From: Deltaproteobacteria bacterium
Lineage (GTDB): Bacteria; Desulfobacterota; Desulfobacteria; Desulfobacterales; JAUVGT01
Direction of reading: 5' to 3'
Assembly: GCA_030593645.1 (NCBI GenBank)
Contig: JAUVGT010000026.1
Location: forward strand, 1-20,622
DNA length: 20,622 nt
The notes beneath the pieces were generated by a model. It saw only the letters and a program-made list of their open reading frames with translations, ran no database searches and was not told the DNA's origin. Shown in pieces: positions 1 through 7,372 of this stretch; within the stretch, counting starts at the first letter, position 1, and each line of letters starts with the position of its first letter. The position numbers and the translations under genes are program-made.

Positions 1-2
1 GT

Positions 3-233
3 GCCGGGGTCATGGTTGAACCGGATCAGATGGATGTTTTTTTTGATCAAGTCAGGATGGTTAAAGATGGTACGGGATGCGGAATGGATGCTGAAAAGAA
101 AGCCACGGCCGTGATTAAGAAAAATGAGTTTACAATTACAATTGACCTGAAGTTGGGTGAGGGTTCGGCTTCTTTTTTTACATGTGATTTTTCATTGGAT
201 TATGTGAAAATAAACGCGGATTATCGAACTTAA
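3..233 (+). CDS. argJ: ArgJ C-terminal fragment (bifunctional glutamate/ornithine N-acetyltransferase), 5' end outside window
   Basis: The reading frame is open from base 3 to the TAA at 231-233 and gives the last 76 residues of ArgJ. Recognition rests on the family's C-terminal pattern: a D-P-D/E-P-D segment near the start, the EFTITIDLKLGEGSA stretch, then TCDFSLDYVKINADYRT at the very end, which closely matches the conserved ArgJ terminus. The enzyme acts in the cytoplasm in arginine synthesis, moving acetyl from N-acetylornithine to glutamate; some members also use acetyl-CoA. The conserved Asn and Thr near the end are known to line the active site in this family. The start and the autocleavage Thr lie upstream of the window. 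It is a housekeeping gene unrelated to the polysaccharide genes and marks the chromosomal edge of the cluster. The ATG at 12 is an internal Met, not the start. Confidence 0.92.
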   Translation, partial: AGVMVEPDQMDVFFDQVRMVKDGTGCGMDAEKKATAVIKKNEFTITIDLKLGEGSASFFTCDFSLDYVKINADYRT

Positions 234-601
234 CCGCAGTTCAGGCAACAGCCAGATCCGAAGCGCTTTAACCCGGATTTCTCACAAGCCTTCTATTGCG
301 AACGCATATCTTATGTCTCAAAGATTTGACTTACTCGCCGACTTCCAATGATTTCTAATAGTCGTAAGCGTCAGATTAACCCCATCCAAAACCGATAAGG
401 TAGGTGGGACTAATTTGACGTTTACTTATATTCCCACGTAAGCCATAAAATCAGGTATTTAGGATGTGGCCGCATAATTCATAGCTTGGTATCGTTAAAA
501 AGAAAATATCATGATATAAAATAAATCGTTGCAAACTCGGCACAGACCGGATTATATAGGTATAGCTGCTCGAAACACACACATATATTAGGTGTATTAC
601 A
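234..601. other. Intergenic region between argJ and the polysaccharide cluster
   Basis: About 370 bases without a convincing gene. The first 190 bases look somewhat richer in G+C than the rest. No hairpin with a T-run follows the argJ stop, so no terminator is evident. The right end holds a candidate promoter (529-558) and the ribosome-binding site of the next gene. An open frame on the minus strand runs into the next gene from here but is an antisense shadow of it. The 9-mer CCGGATTTC at 273-281 recurs at 9002-9010 in another intergenic region, possibly by chance. Confidence 0.6.
529..558 (+). promoter_or_regulatory. Candidate sigma70 promoter for the acetyltransferase gene
   Basis: TTGCAA at 529-534 and TATATA at 553-558 are separated by 18 bases, ending 43 bases before the proposed GTG start at 602. 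The match is moderate (four of six positions in each box) and the surroundings are AT-rich, so a chance match is possible. Confidence 0.35.
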
Positions 602-1222
602 GTGGTAATTCTAAAATTATTAATAATGATAATCAGAAAATTTTTTGTATCGCCCTTACTGGTATTATTCTTTATATCCTCAGAAAAAAAATTAATTGTG
701 TCTGATGTTAACAGATGGGTAGAGATTGAACTTTTTGAAGGCGCGAGGAAACCAGACCTTAGCAACATCCTTTCGCTCTTAGTACAATATAAAGAATTCC
801 GGAATGTTTTTTATTACAGACTTTTCCAGGGGAGTTCATTAATCGCCGCCCTTACACATATTGCACGAATTGTTTACAGGGAATCACCCCGCCTGCTGCT
901 GCGCAAATCCTGTACAATAGGACCGGGTTTATTTATACAGCATGGATGGTCGACCGGTATCAATGCTGATATTGGTAATAATTGCTGGATTAACCAACGG
1001 GTAACGATTGGTTTTAAAGATACAACCGGCAGACCCACCCTGGGTAACAATGTCAGAATTTCAGTTGGAGCTACTGTCCTCGGTAATATTACTATTGGAG
1101 ATAATGTAATTGTCGGGGCAAATTCCTTAGTCATAAAAAATGTTCCTCCGAATTGCGTTGTTGGCGGTGTTCCTGCTGTCATAATAAAAAGGGACGGCAT
1201 TAGAGTAAACGAAAAATTATAA
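602..1222 (+). CDS. Left-handed beta-helix (hexapeptide) O-acetyltransferase, serine acetyltransferase/WcaB-like
   Basis: 206 residues, predicted cytoplasmic acetyl-CoA-dependent transferase that would acetylate a sugar of the repeat unit. The C-terminal half (about 104-196) is built from hexapeptide repeats of the [LIV]-G-x-x form: DIGNNCWIN, TLGNNVRIS, TIGDNVIVG, ending in VVGGVPAVIIK, the usual close of CysE/WcaB-type enzymes. His114 in IQHGW aligns with the catalytic His of serine acetyltransferase, but the Asp expected about 15 residues before it is absent, so a sugar rather than serine is the likelier acceptor. The N-terminal part (about 10-26) is hydrophobic. The start is GTG at 602, with AGGTG at 590-594 seven bases upstream; an ATG at 626 is the alternative. 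It reads in the same direction as the polymerase gene 98 bases downstream and may share a transcript. Confidence 0.8.
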   Translation: MVILKLLIMIIRKFFVSPLLVLFFISSEKKLIVSDVNRWVEIELFEGARKPDLSNILSLLVQYKEFRNVFYYRLFQGSSLIAALTHIARIVYRESPRLLLRKSCTIGPGLFIQHGWSTGINADIGNNCWINQRVTIGFKDTTGRPTLGNNVRISVGATVLGNITIGDNVIVGANSLVIKNVPPNCVVGGVPAVIIKRDGIRVNEKL

Positions 1223-1267
1223 CAATATTTTTTGAGATAAGCGGTATCTGCACATTGTTCTCTGAAC

Positions 1268-1287
1268 GGTTATAAATTGTTTATACC
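1268..1287 (+). other. AT-rich stem-loop between acetyltransferase and polymerase genes
   Basis: A GGT/ACC-closed stem with one bulged T and a TTG loop (arms GGTTATAAA and TTTATACC) lies 34 bases before the polymerase start. It lacks a following T-run, so it is not a clear terminator; it could be an mRNA processing or stability element, or chance in AT-rich DNA. Confidence 0.2.
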
Positions 1288-1320
1288 CTGGTCTCTCAAT
1301 AAATAAAATTCGGCAGTTTC

Positions 1321-2838
1321 ATGCAAAATAAAATTAAATTAAAATTATTTCGTAAGAATATTCTATCAGGTTTTGATCATCTCTCTACTCCCATTGGTCT
1401 AGGATTAACTGTCGGGATTGGAATTGTTTTAGGACTGATAGTGATATGGTTTTCCAGCCCCATGAAAATCCTGGCTGTTGCTGTTGGATTACTCTTTATA
1501 CTATTTACCATTATTAAAATTGAATGGGGTCTTCTTTTTCTTGTCTTCACCACCTATACACACTTTTCTACAGTGGTAATTGAATACCATGGCGCGCCAT
1601 CTATTGCTAAACTTTTTGTTGTCTTGCTGCTGTTGTGTATCTTTATCCGCTGGATCATATATGGAGAACAGCCGACCGGTTGGGTGCCGTTAACAGTCTT
1701 AATCTCGGTTTATGGTTTGATTGGGTTTGCTTCTATACTTTATTCAGCAGATACCGCGCTAACAATCAACGCATTATATTTTTTTTCTAAAAATTGTATT
1801 ATTGCCATTATAGTAGTCATTTTACTCAACAGGAAGAGTCTTTTTCGCAATGTAATCTGGTCTTTGTTAATAGCCGGAATCTTTATGGGAACCATTGGTG
1901 TATATCAGCATTTAACAGGTACATTTGAGAACGTCTACTGGGGATTCGGACGAGCTGTGCTGAAAAATATTGTAGATGAAACCAGTGGATACCGAATATC
2001 AGGACCAATCGGCGGACCGAATTTTTTCGCCCAGATCCTGCTTGTATTGATACCGCTGGCTTTAGATCGTCTAATAGGAGAAAAGTCTTTATTGCTTAAA
2101 TTTTTTGCGGTATGGGCTCTGGCTGTTTGCATGCTATCGATTATTTTTACATATTCACGCGGGGCATTTGTAGGTATATTTGTAATGCTGGTTGTATATT
2201 TAATACTCCACCCGTCCCGGCCAAAAGCCGCGGTTCTTTTAATTGTGCTTTTAATCCCTATGCTTTATTTTGTTCCTTCTCAATATATTGAACGGATAAA
2301 GACACTTGAGGAAATACTGCCGGGTAATGAAAAAAAGGCACTGGCTGAAGCTTCATACCGGGGCCGAAAAAGTGAATTAATGGCAGCATACCAGATGTTC
2401 GTGGATCATCCTTTCAGGGGTGTCGGGCTGGGTAATTATGAGTACCATTATCAACAGTATGCCAGAATACTTTTTCTGGATTTTCGGAGAGAAAATCGGG
2501 AGGCTCACTCCAGATACTTAGAAGTTCTGGCTGAAACCGGTCTCCTTGGTTTTTTCGCATTTATTATGATTTTATGGCAGATGATGTATGGGTTATGGAA
2601 AACGAGAAAAAAAACGATTAAGCTGAAAATATTTGAACTGGAAGGATCAATTACAGCTCTTGGTGTCGGTATGATCGGTTTTCTCACGGCATCGATATTT
2701 CTGCATGATGCCTATACTCGTTTTTTCTGGCTTCTTGTGGGGATTTCCTTTGCACTGCCCAATATTGTTAATCACGAAGCAAAAAGTATCATTGATAATT
2801 CAGTAGAAATAAATAAAGAGAGTAAAACCGATTTATGA
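1321..2838 (+). CDS. O-antigen polymerase/ligase-family membrane protein (Wzy-type repeat-unit polymerase)
   Basis: 505 residues with about 11-12 hydrophobic segments, matching the O-antigen ligase/polymerase fold (Wzy_C family). Family marks in order: GGPNFFAQ at 231-238 after a large loop, SRGAFVGI at 279-286 at the end of a membrane helix, then a long periplasmic loop (about 320-400) with YRGRKSEL near 347, HPFRGVGLGNY at 363-373 and HSRYLEVLAETGLLG at 396-410. That loop carries the conserved Arg and His residues thought to act in glycan transfer. It most likely joins undecaprenyl-linked repeat units at the periplasmic face of the inner membrane, since Wzx, Wzz and Wza partners are all in the window. 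A ligase role is possible because the two families look alike, but the EPS context favours a polymerase. The ATG start has only a weak ribosome-binding site. Its last two codons overlap the convergent deacetylase gene. Confidence 0.85.
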   Translation: MQNKIKLKLFRKNILSGFDHLSTPIGLGLTVGIGIVLGLIVIWFSSPMKILAVAVGLLFILFTIIKIEWGLLFLVFTTYTHFSTVVIEYHGAPSIAKLFVVLLLLCIFIRWIIYGEQPTGWVPLTVLISVYGLIGFASILYSADTALTINALYFFSKNCIIAIIVVILLNRKSLFRNVIWSLLIAGIFMGTIGVYQHLTGTFENVYWGFGRAVLKNIVDETSGYRISGPIGGPNFFAQILLVLIPLALDRLIGEKSLLLKFFAVWALAVCMLSIIFTYSRGAFVGIFVMLVVYLILHPSRPKAAVLLIVLLIPMLYFVPSQYIERIKTLEEILPGNEKKALAEASYRGRKSELMAAYQMFVDHPFRGVGLGNYEYHYQQYARILFLDFRRENREAHSRYLEVLAETGLLGFFAFIMILWQMMYGLWKTRKKTIKLKIFELEGSITALGVGMIGFLTASIFLHDAYTRFFWLLVGISFALPNIVNHEAKSIIDNSVEINKESKTDL

Positions 2839-3840
2839 TCTGAATGCCGGGTTTGGATGAACAGCCTTCATAAATTTCCTCATCTTCCAGTACCCCCCCA
2901 CGACAATCCGCCTTAATTCCAGTGGTGGTGTGCTTCGGTGATTATGAGCATCAATCGTAGTGACAGCCAATTTAACTCCGCATTGCTTGAGCAACTCCAC
3001 AGTTTCTTTACTGTAATCCTCCTTCCTGCCATTTGGATATGAAAATATCTTACATCGCTCACCTGTAAATTCCTCGACATTTTTTAAAGATCTGGAAATT
3101 TGTTTGAATTGATCAGTTCTATTTAGGAGATTCAGTATTGGATGGGAATGGGTATGGGCTCCGAAGGTAATTAACCCGGATTGCTGCATTTTCTTAATTG
3201 ACTGAATATCGAGCATTCTAAATGGAGAATGTTTATCAGTATAAAGTGTCGGTTTTTCACCGAGAATTTCAATAACCTGTTTGACTTCCGATTCAATTTT
3301 TCTATGGGTTAACTGCTTTAAATCATTACGGATAGACAGTGAAGCCACAGTTTTATCTTTTGCCGTATCCAAACGATATGTACATTTTTTCCAGCTTATT
3401 TCTTTATATTTTGTTTTCGCAAGTGTTTCATTGATCCGACAGGACCAGTGGGTTTTTGCCGTATTAATAAAACCAGTGGTTAAAAATATTGTAGCGGGTA
3501 TATTTAACTCCTTAAGAAGCGGGAACGCAATATCATAATTATTCTGATACCCGTCATCAAATGTAATAACGGCTGCAGTTTTGTTTAATTTGCCCTGCAA
3601 GCATTTTTCTACAGCTTCTGAAAATGGCAGTAAATCGAAATGTTTTCTCAGATATAATAATTGTTTTCTGAATAAAGCCAGGTCAATAACACACCAGTCA
3701 CGAAAATTGAACGGTGATGGTAAAACTGAATGATATCCGGTGATAACAAGATGATTATGAAAAAAGGTCTTATGTAAATATCTTGATAGAATAAGAGAAG
3801 CAGAATTAGAAAAAAGTAAATTATTTAATAAATCATTCAT
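2833..3840 (-). CDS. Polysaccharide deacetylase (NodB homology domain, CE4 family)
   Basis: 335 residues. The CE4 catalytic motifs are present in order: TFDDGY at 93-98 (general base Asp plus metal-binding Asp), HTHSH at 229-233 (H-T-x-x-H metal ligands) and FSYPNG at 266-271 (third motif). Between motifs 1 and 2 there is an insert of about 100 residues, common in EPS-associated deacetylases, and the C-terminal part has the LELRRIVVGG pattern seen in such enzymes. The expected reaction is hydrolysis of N- or O-acetyl groups from the polysaccharide. There is no clear signal peptide: the N-terminus is only moderately hydrophobic (about 7-18), so location is uncertain. It lies 67 bases downstream of the FemAB-like gene and is probably cotranscribed with it. 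The ATG has no obvious Shine-Dalgarno sequence. Its 3' end overlaps the polymerase 3' end. Confidence 0.87.
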   Translation of the reverse strand: MNDLLNNLLFSNSASLILSRYLHKTFFHNHLVITGYHSVLPSPFNFRDWCVIDLALFRKQLLYLRKHFDLLPFSEAVEKCLQGKLNKTAAVITFDDGYQNNYDIAFPLLKELNIPATIFLTTGFINTAKTHWSCRINETLAKTKYKEISWKKCTYRLDTAKDKTVASLSIRNDLKQLTHRKIESEVKQVIEILGEKPTLYTDKHSPFRMLDIQSIKKMQQSGLITFGAHTHSHPILNLLNRTDQFKQISRSLKNVEEFTGERCKIFSYPNGRKEDYSKETVELLKQCGVKLAVTTIDAHNHRSTPPLELRRIVVGGYWKMRKFMKAVHPNPAFRS

Positions 3841-3907
3841 AAATGTTCAAAAAGAAAGCACCATGAATACGATAAACGGTGTTAGTAGATTTTATTATTA
3901 TTTCGAT

Positions 3908-4996
3908 TCAACTTGAATTTATATTATTTTTGTTACGTATATTTTTCAAAAAAACATATAATTTTTTAGCAATAAGCCGCGTTTTCTCTTTTTGCTTTAA
4001 TATAGTCCCTGAAAGCGTTCGGTTATACATTGTTACCATGTAAAGTGAACGACTATCTTTTGTCCACTTCCACTTGTATGCTTCATCACCTTGAAGTAAA
4101 TTAAATTCTTGAATACCCATTTTACAGCATTGCTCTATTGCTTTGTATAACAAAACTACCCCGGGGCTTAGAGACCCATGTTTAATATCATGAGAAATTT
4201 GATAATAAAAAAAACGTCCTTGAAAGAGAAAGCCATACAAAACTGCTATGATCTCACTATTAAGTGTTAACCAGTGAACATATATATTTTCACTATTATC
4301 TAACATTTTATTATGAAAACTTATTATTTCCTCACCACAGAAAGTACTGACAATTCCTCTTTCCACTGATCGATTTTTATGCAAAAAAAAGAGGCGTTCA
4401 AGCAACTCTCTGCATTTTTCAGTAGATCGTGTTGAAAAATATTCCCCATTCGATTTTTCGAATTTCTTAACTTTTCTTGTTGCAAAATATATTTTTCTTT
4501 TTTTAAATTTACTCAAGTATTCTTGAAAAGTTCCATGTAAAGATATATAGGGTGCTATGGCTGTGTTTTTGATAATAGCACTGCTATTTTTCCATTCCAT
4601 GGCTTCATCGTGGAGCAACCATTTCAAACGCAAAATATCCCATTTATGATTTCCATAAAGATAGTCACGAAAAATATTAATACAATCTTTCCTATTCTCA
4701 ACTGTACAACATAGACCAAGGGGATCTGGATAATAACAATCACCAGCAAAACCCAATTCTACAATCGAAGTATTTTGCATATTTTTATAAAGAGGCAATA
4801 TACCTGTTGCTTCCCCCTTGTCTTTGATCAATAATATATAGGGTTGCCATTTATGCTTATTAGCTTTCATTGCCGTTAAAACCCACTCTGGGTGTACAAA
4901 TGGACTTGGATAACTCATTGACTCAACGAGTTTCTTCCAAAACGATTCATATGCTACGCATTCTTCTAAAGACTCTAATGGTTTCACCTCAAGCAT
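3908..4996 (-). CDS. FemAB/CelD-like GNAT-fold acyltransferase (Acetyltransf_6 type)
   Basis: 362 residues, recognised by an N-terminal half ending in a SPFVHPEWV-type motif (31-39) and by a C-terminal GNAT half (about 155-315) with PGVVLLYKAIEQC at 278-290 and FNLLQGDEAYKWKW at 298-311. The last resembles the FDFLRGDEAYK signature of CelD/BcsL and EPS-associated FemAB-like proteins. Such proteins sit in many exopolysaccharide and cellulose clusters and are thought to transfer an acyl or aminoacyl group; no member close enough to fix the substrate is evident from sequence alone. It is likely cytoplasmic. The ATG at 4996 is preceded by GGAG with six bases of spacing, supporting this start. It heads a two-gene minus-strand unit with the deacetylase. 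Base composition looks more AT-rich than its neighbours, which may mean separate acquisition. Confidence 0.75.
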   Translation of the reverse strand: MLEVKPLESLEECVAYESFWKKLVESMSYPSPFVHPEWVLTAMKANKHKWQPYILLIKDKGEATGILPLYKNMQNTSIVELGFAGDCYYPDPLGLCCTVENRKDCINIFRDYLYGNHKWDILRLKWLLHDEAMEWKNSSAIIKNTAIAPYISLHGTFQEYLSKFKKRKIYFATRKVKKFEKSNGEYFSTRSTEKCRELLERLFFLHKNRSVERGIVSTFCGEEIISFHNKMLDNSENIYVHWLTLNSEIIAVLYGFLFQGRFFYYQISHDIKHGSLSPGVVLLYKAIEQCCKMGIQEFNLLQGDEAYKWKWTKDSRSLYMVTMYNRTLSGTILKQKEKTRLIAKKLYVFLKNIRNKNNINSS

Positions 4997-5061
4997 AACC
5001 CGCTCCAGACATAAAATAAATTGTATTTATATTTTCCTACTAAAAAAGGCAAGTCATATAA

Positions 5062-5113
5062 ATCGATCCAATAACCATCACAAATATCGATCCTTTATGG
5101 TCTACATGGATCG
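5062..5113. repeat. Three CGATCC motifs, two direct and one inverted
   Basis: ATCGATCC occurs at 5062-5069 and again at 5086-5093, a 24-base period. An inverted copy, GGATCG, follows at 5108-5113. They lie 66-118 bases upstream of the FemAB-like start, where a regulator could bind, but the motif is short and contains GATC, so this is suggestive only. Confidence 0.35.
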
Positions 5114-5553
5114 GACCCAAATTGGCATGTATATTGCTGTATTACATATGTTGTTTTTCATTTTTCAATAAATGCAGTTAGGAATAATTTAATATTAAAT
5201 CCAAATTTTAATAATCTAAGATTCCTGTAATGTGGGGCTCTCACTTTAGAAACAGAGATAGTGGCAGGAAATAGGCCAGATTAAAATGATGCCTTACTGC
5301 CTTGTATTTTTTCCGTATTTCAACCCTTCACACTTTATGCCAATGGGTCGAAAATCATATGATTTCAGGCAAACAAGATTATTCCGGGATTTTAGTATGG
5401 ATTTGCGAAAATAAGGAAATCAGTGAAAAATATCATCTATTTTTTTGTGTAGGTGAATATGATATGATTTTATGTATGCAAAAAAATACAATAAGTGTAT
5501 TATATTATTCACCGAATCCAAATTTTTAATGACTGATAAGCAGATACACGAGA

Positions 5554-5562
5554 TGATATAAT
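5554..5562 (+). promoter_or_regulatory. Extended -10 promoter element upstream of the beta-helix gene
   Basis: TGATATAAT is an exact TGnTATAAT extended -10. A weak -35 (CTGATA at 5533-5538) lies 18 bases upstream of the -10 hexamer. Transcription would begin near 5569, leaving an 80-base leader before the ATG at 5653 and arguing against translation from the ATG at 5572, which lacks a ribosome-binding site. Confidence 0.45.
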
Positions 5563-5652
5563 TGTTCGATAATGCTTTATATATTATTTTTTACAATTAT
5601 TAACCACAATAATTATTTGAACCAATTGCCAGATACTGAGGGTCAGGAAATT

Positions 5653-7335
5653 ATGACAGAAAAAAAACTAATCCAGAAAATTCGATATATTAGATTTAAG
5701 TGGTCTATTGTCATTCACGCAGCTTTCATATTGGTATTCGTATTCATTTCACCTGCGGATTCCTTAGGAAGCATTTATTATGTAGACTTTAACTATTCCG
5801 GGACAGAGACGGGAACCTCTGCACAGCCTTTTAATACTATAAATGACGCGGTATCTATTGCGAATTGCGGTGATAAAATATACATCAAGGGAGGTGTTTA
5901 TTCAATATCCAATAGCAATAGAAAAGCAATCGAAGTAAAAAACTTTGATAGAAATTGTACATGTTCAAATAATCTTCCTGAAGAAATGCTGACTATTACC
6001 GTCGATCCGAATACTGCCGGTACTGTTATCCTGAATGCTACCGGAAGCTTTGGCAACAATTCATTTTTCAGGATTTTTAATTCAAAATGCGTTTATTTCA
6101 ACGGTGATAACAGATTGATTGTAGATGGATCAGCTGCAGCATTTGATGGAAACTCCTCTTTAGTGTCTATTTTTTCATATAAAAGGGTAATTGAAAACAT
6201 TGTTTTTGAAAATACCGAGGTGCGGAACTCAGTGGGACGCGGGATCAGTTTTCGCCAGGAGCTAAACTCTCCGCCGGGTAATATTGTTATACGTAAGAAT
6301 AAAATTCACAACATCTCGATGAGAGCGGTGGGAGGCTTTGGAAATACAGTTTATATTGAAAACAATGAAATATGGGATGCCGCCATGTCAAACAGGTACC
6401 AGGCTTTTGGCGGGGGTGGATGGCCCGGAGTGATACAGATGGCAAGGCGCTATGATGACGTAAATGATTATTATCATTATAACCGCAATATATTTATAAG
6501 CAATAATACGATTCACGACAGCTGGGGTGAAGGAATAATAATGGGTTTTACCCTGAACGGTAGAGTAACCCAGAACAATATTTACAACGTCTTCAGTGTT
6601 TATATATACGTTGGTACATCAAAAGATATTATTATAAATAAAAATCATCTTTATCGCACATTAAACACCTATGATAGAAATGATAAACCCCAGCCTATTC
6701 CCCATGGAATTTCTTTCGCAGCTGAATCTTATTCATGGGGTCGAAACCAGGAGCCGATCATAACAGAGAATATTCGAATTCAAAATAATCTTATTGATAG
6801 CGTCGGAAACGGAGTAAGGCACTGGCATGACAACGAAAATCAGTATCCCACCAATACATATAAAGACATTTATATTATTTATAATATCTTAAGGAATCTT
6901 CACGATACACCGATAAATATCGATCGAGTTCCAGACGGTTTCATTCGGCCGACAAACGGTCAAATAAAAAACAACATCATTGAAAATTCAGGAACCGGCA
7001 GTTCCGAAACCTATATCATTGGAGATGAAAGCATATGGATAATTTCGAATAACAACTGGACTGGAGGCCTGCCCTTAAATCGTGATAATATTGCCAGTCA
7101 CGACCAGATCCCGGGTTATCTCGGGCCTGATTTAAATACAGGATCTGATCCTGAAAATTATCGAATCGTCTCGGGTTCAGAAAATATCAGTGCAGGTACG
7201 GTGACTGTAGCGGACAATGATTACTGGGATAGTATCAGAGATGATGTAAATCCTTCAATTGGTATTTATGAATTTCCAACAGTAGGTGTACCCCCATCGT
7301 CCCCTAAAAAATTAAAAATTGTGATGTCCCCTTAG
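5653..7335 (+). CDS. Secreted right-handed parallel beta-helix protein
   Basis: 560 residues from the chosen ATG at 5653, preceded by GAGGG (5638-5642) and AGGAA. The frame is open back to 5572, but that extension lacks a ribosome-binding site and would put 27 residues before the signal peptide. The N-terminus has Arg/Lys residues followed by a hydrophobic stretch at about 18-33 ending in PADSLGS, a plausible Sec signal. Mature protein begins with IYYVDFN (41-47) and GDKIYIKGGVY (73-83), the typical opening of DUF1565-like beta-helix proteins. Rungs rich in N-N-x-I and I-x-x-N-x-I follow, characteristic of pectate-lyase-like folds. Such proteins in EPS loci are often lyases, epimerases or surface-bound proteins; no catalytic triad can be assigned here. 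The C-terminus VGVPPSSPKKLKIVMSP resembles a Pro-rich linker that stops abruptly. It converges with the flippase gene, with 37 bases between stops and no terminator. Confidence 0.75.
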   Translation: MTEKKLIQKIRYIRFKWSIVIHAAFILVFVFISPADSLGSIYYVDFNYSGTETGTSAQPFNTINDAVSIANCGDKIYIKGGVYSISNSNRKAIEVKNFDRNCTCSNNLPEEMLTITVDPNTAGTVILNATGSFGNNSFFRIFNSKCVYFNGDNRLIVDGSAAAFDGNSSLVSIFSYKRVIENIVFENTEVRNSVGRGISFRQELNSPPGNIVIRKNKIHNISMRAVGGFGNTVYIENNEIWDAAMSNRYQAFGGGGWPGVIQMARRYDDVNDYYHYNRNIFISNNTIHDSWGEGIIMGFTLNGRVTQNNIYNVFSVYIYVGTSKDIIINKNHLYRTLNTYDRNDKPQPIPHGISFAAESYSWGRNQEPIITENIRIQNNLIDSVGNGVRHWHDNENQYPTNTYKDIYIIYNILRNLHDTPINIDRVPDGFIRPTNGQIKNNIIENSGTGSSETYIIGDESIWIISNNNWTGGLPLNRDNIASHDQIPGYLGPDLNTGSDPENYRIVSGSENISAGTVTVADNDYWDSIRDDVNPSIGIYEFPTVGVPPSSPKKLKIVMSP

Positions 7336-7372
7336 TCATTTGTTTTAAATTCACTATGGTTTATCGGAAGAC

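Larger units (their letters stand above)
4997..5652. other. Divergent intergenic region between FemAB-like and beta-helix genes
   Basis: About 650 bases between divergently read genes, very AT-rich. It contains a cluster of CGATCC motifs (5064-5113), an extended -10 element (5554-5562) and two similar AATCCAAATTTT(T)AA stretches near 5199 and 5515. An open frame at 5302-5529 (75 codons, TTG start, no ribosome-binding site, unrecognised translation) is probably chance or a decayed remnant. On the minus strand upstream of 4996, TTGTGA and TATATG with 17-base spacing is one weak promoter candidate for the FemAB-like gene. Confidence 0.5.

Noticed and set aside
234..420. Possible insertion-sequence scar downstream of argJ
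   Set aside because: Slightly different composition and a CCGGATTTC motif, but no paired terminal repeats, target duplication or transposase remnant can be seen.
451..768. Minus-strand open frame of 105 codons
   Set aside because: It overlaps the acetyltransferase 5' region antisense, has no ribosome-binding site and no recognisable product.
874..1200. Minus-strand frame of 108 codons
   Set aside because: Antisense shadow of the hexapeptide-repeat region of the acetyltransferase.
5302..5529. 75-codon plus-strand frame in the divergent intergenic region
   Set aside because: TTG start, no ribosome-binding site, unrecognised and Cys/Tyr-rich translation; probably chance or decayed DNA.
7336..7372. 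Bidirectional terminator between beta-helix and flippase genes
   Set aside because: The 37-base junction contains no inverted repeat able to form a stable stem.
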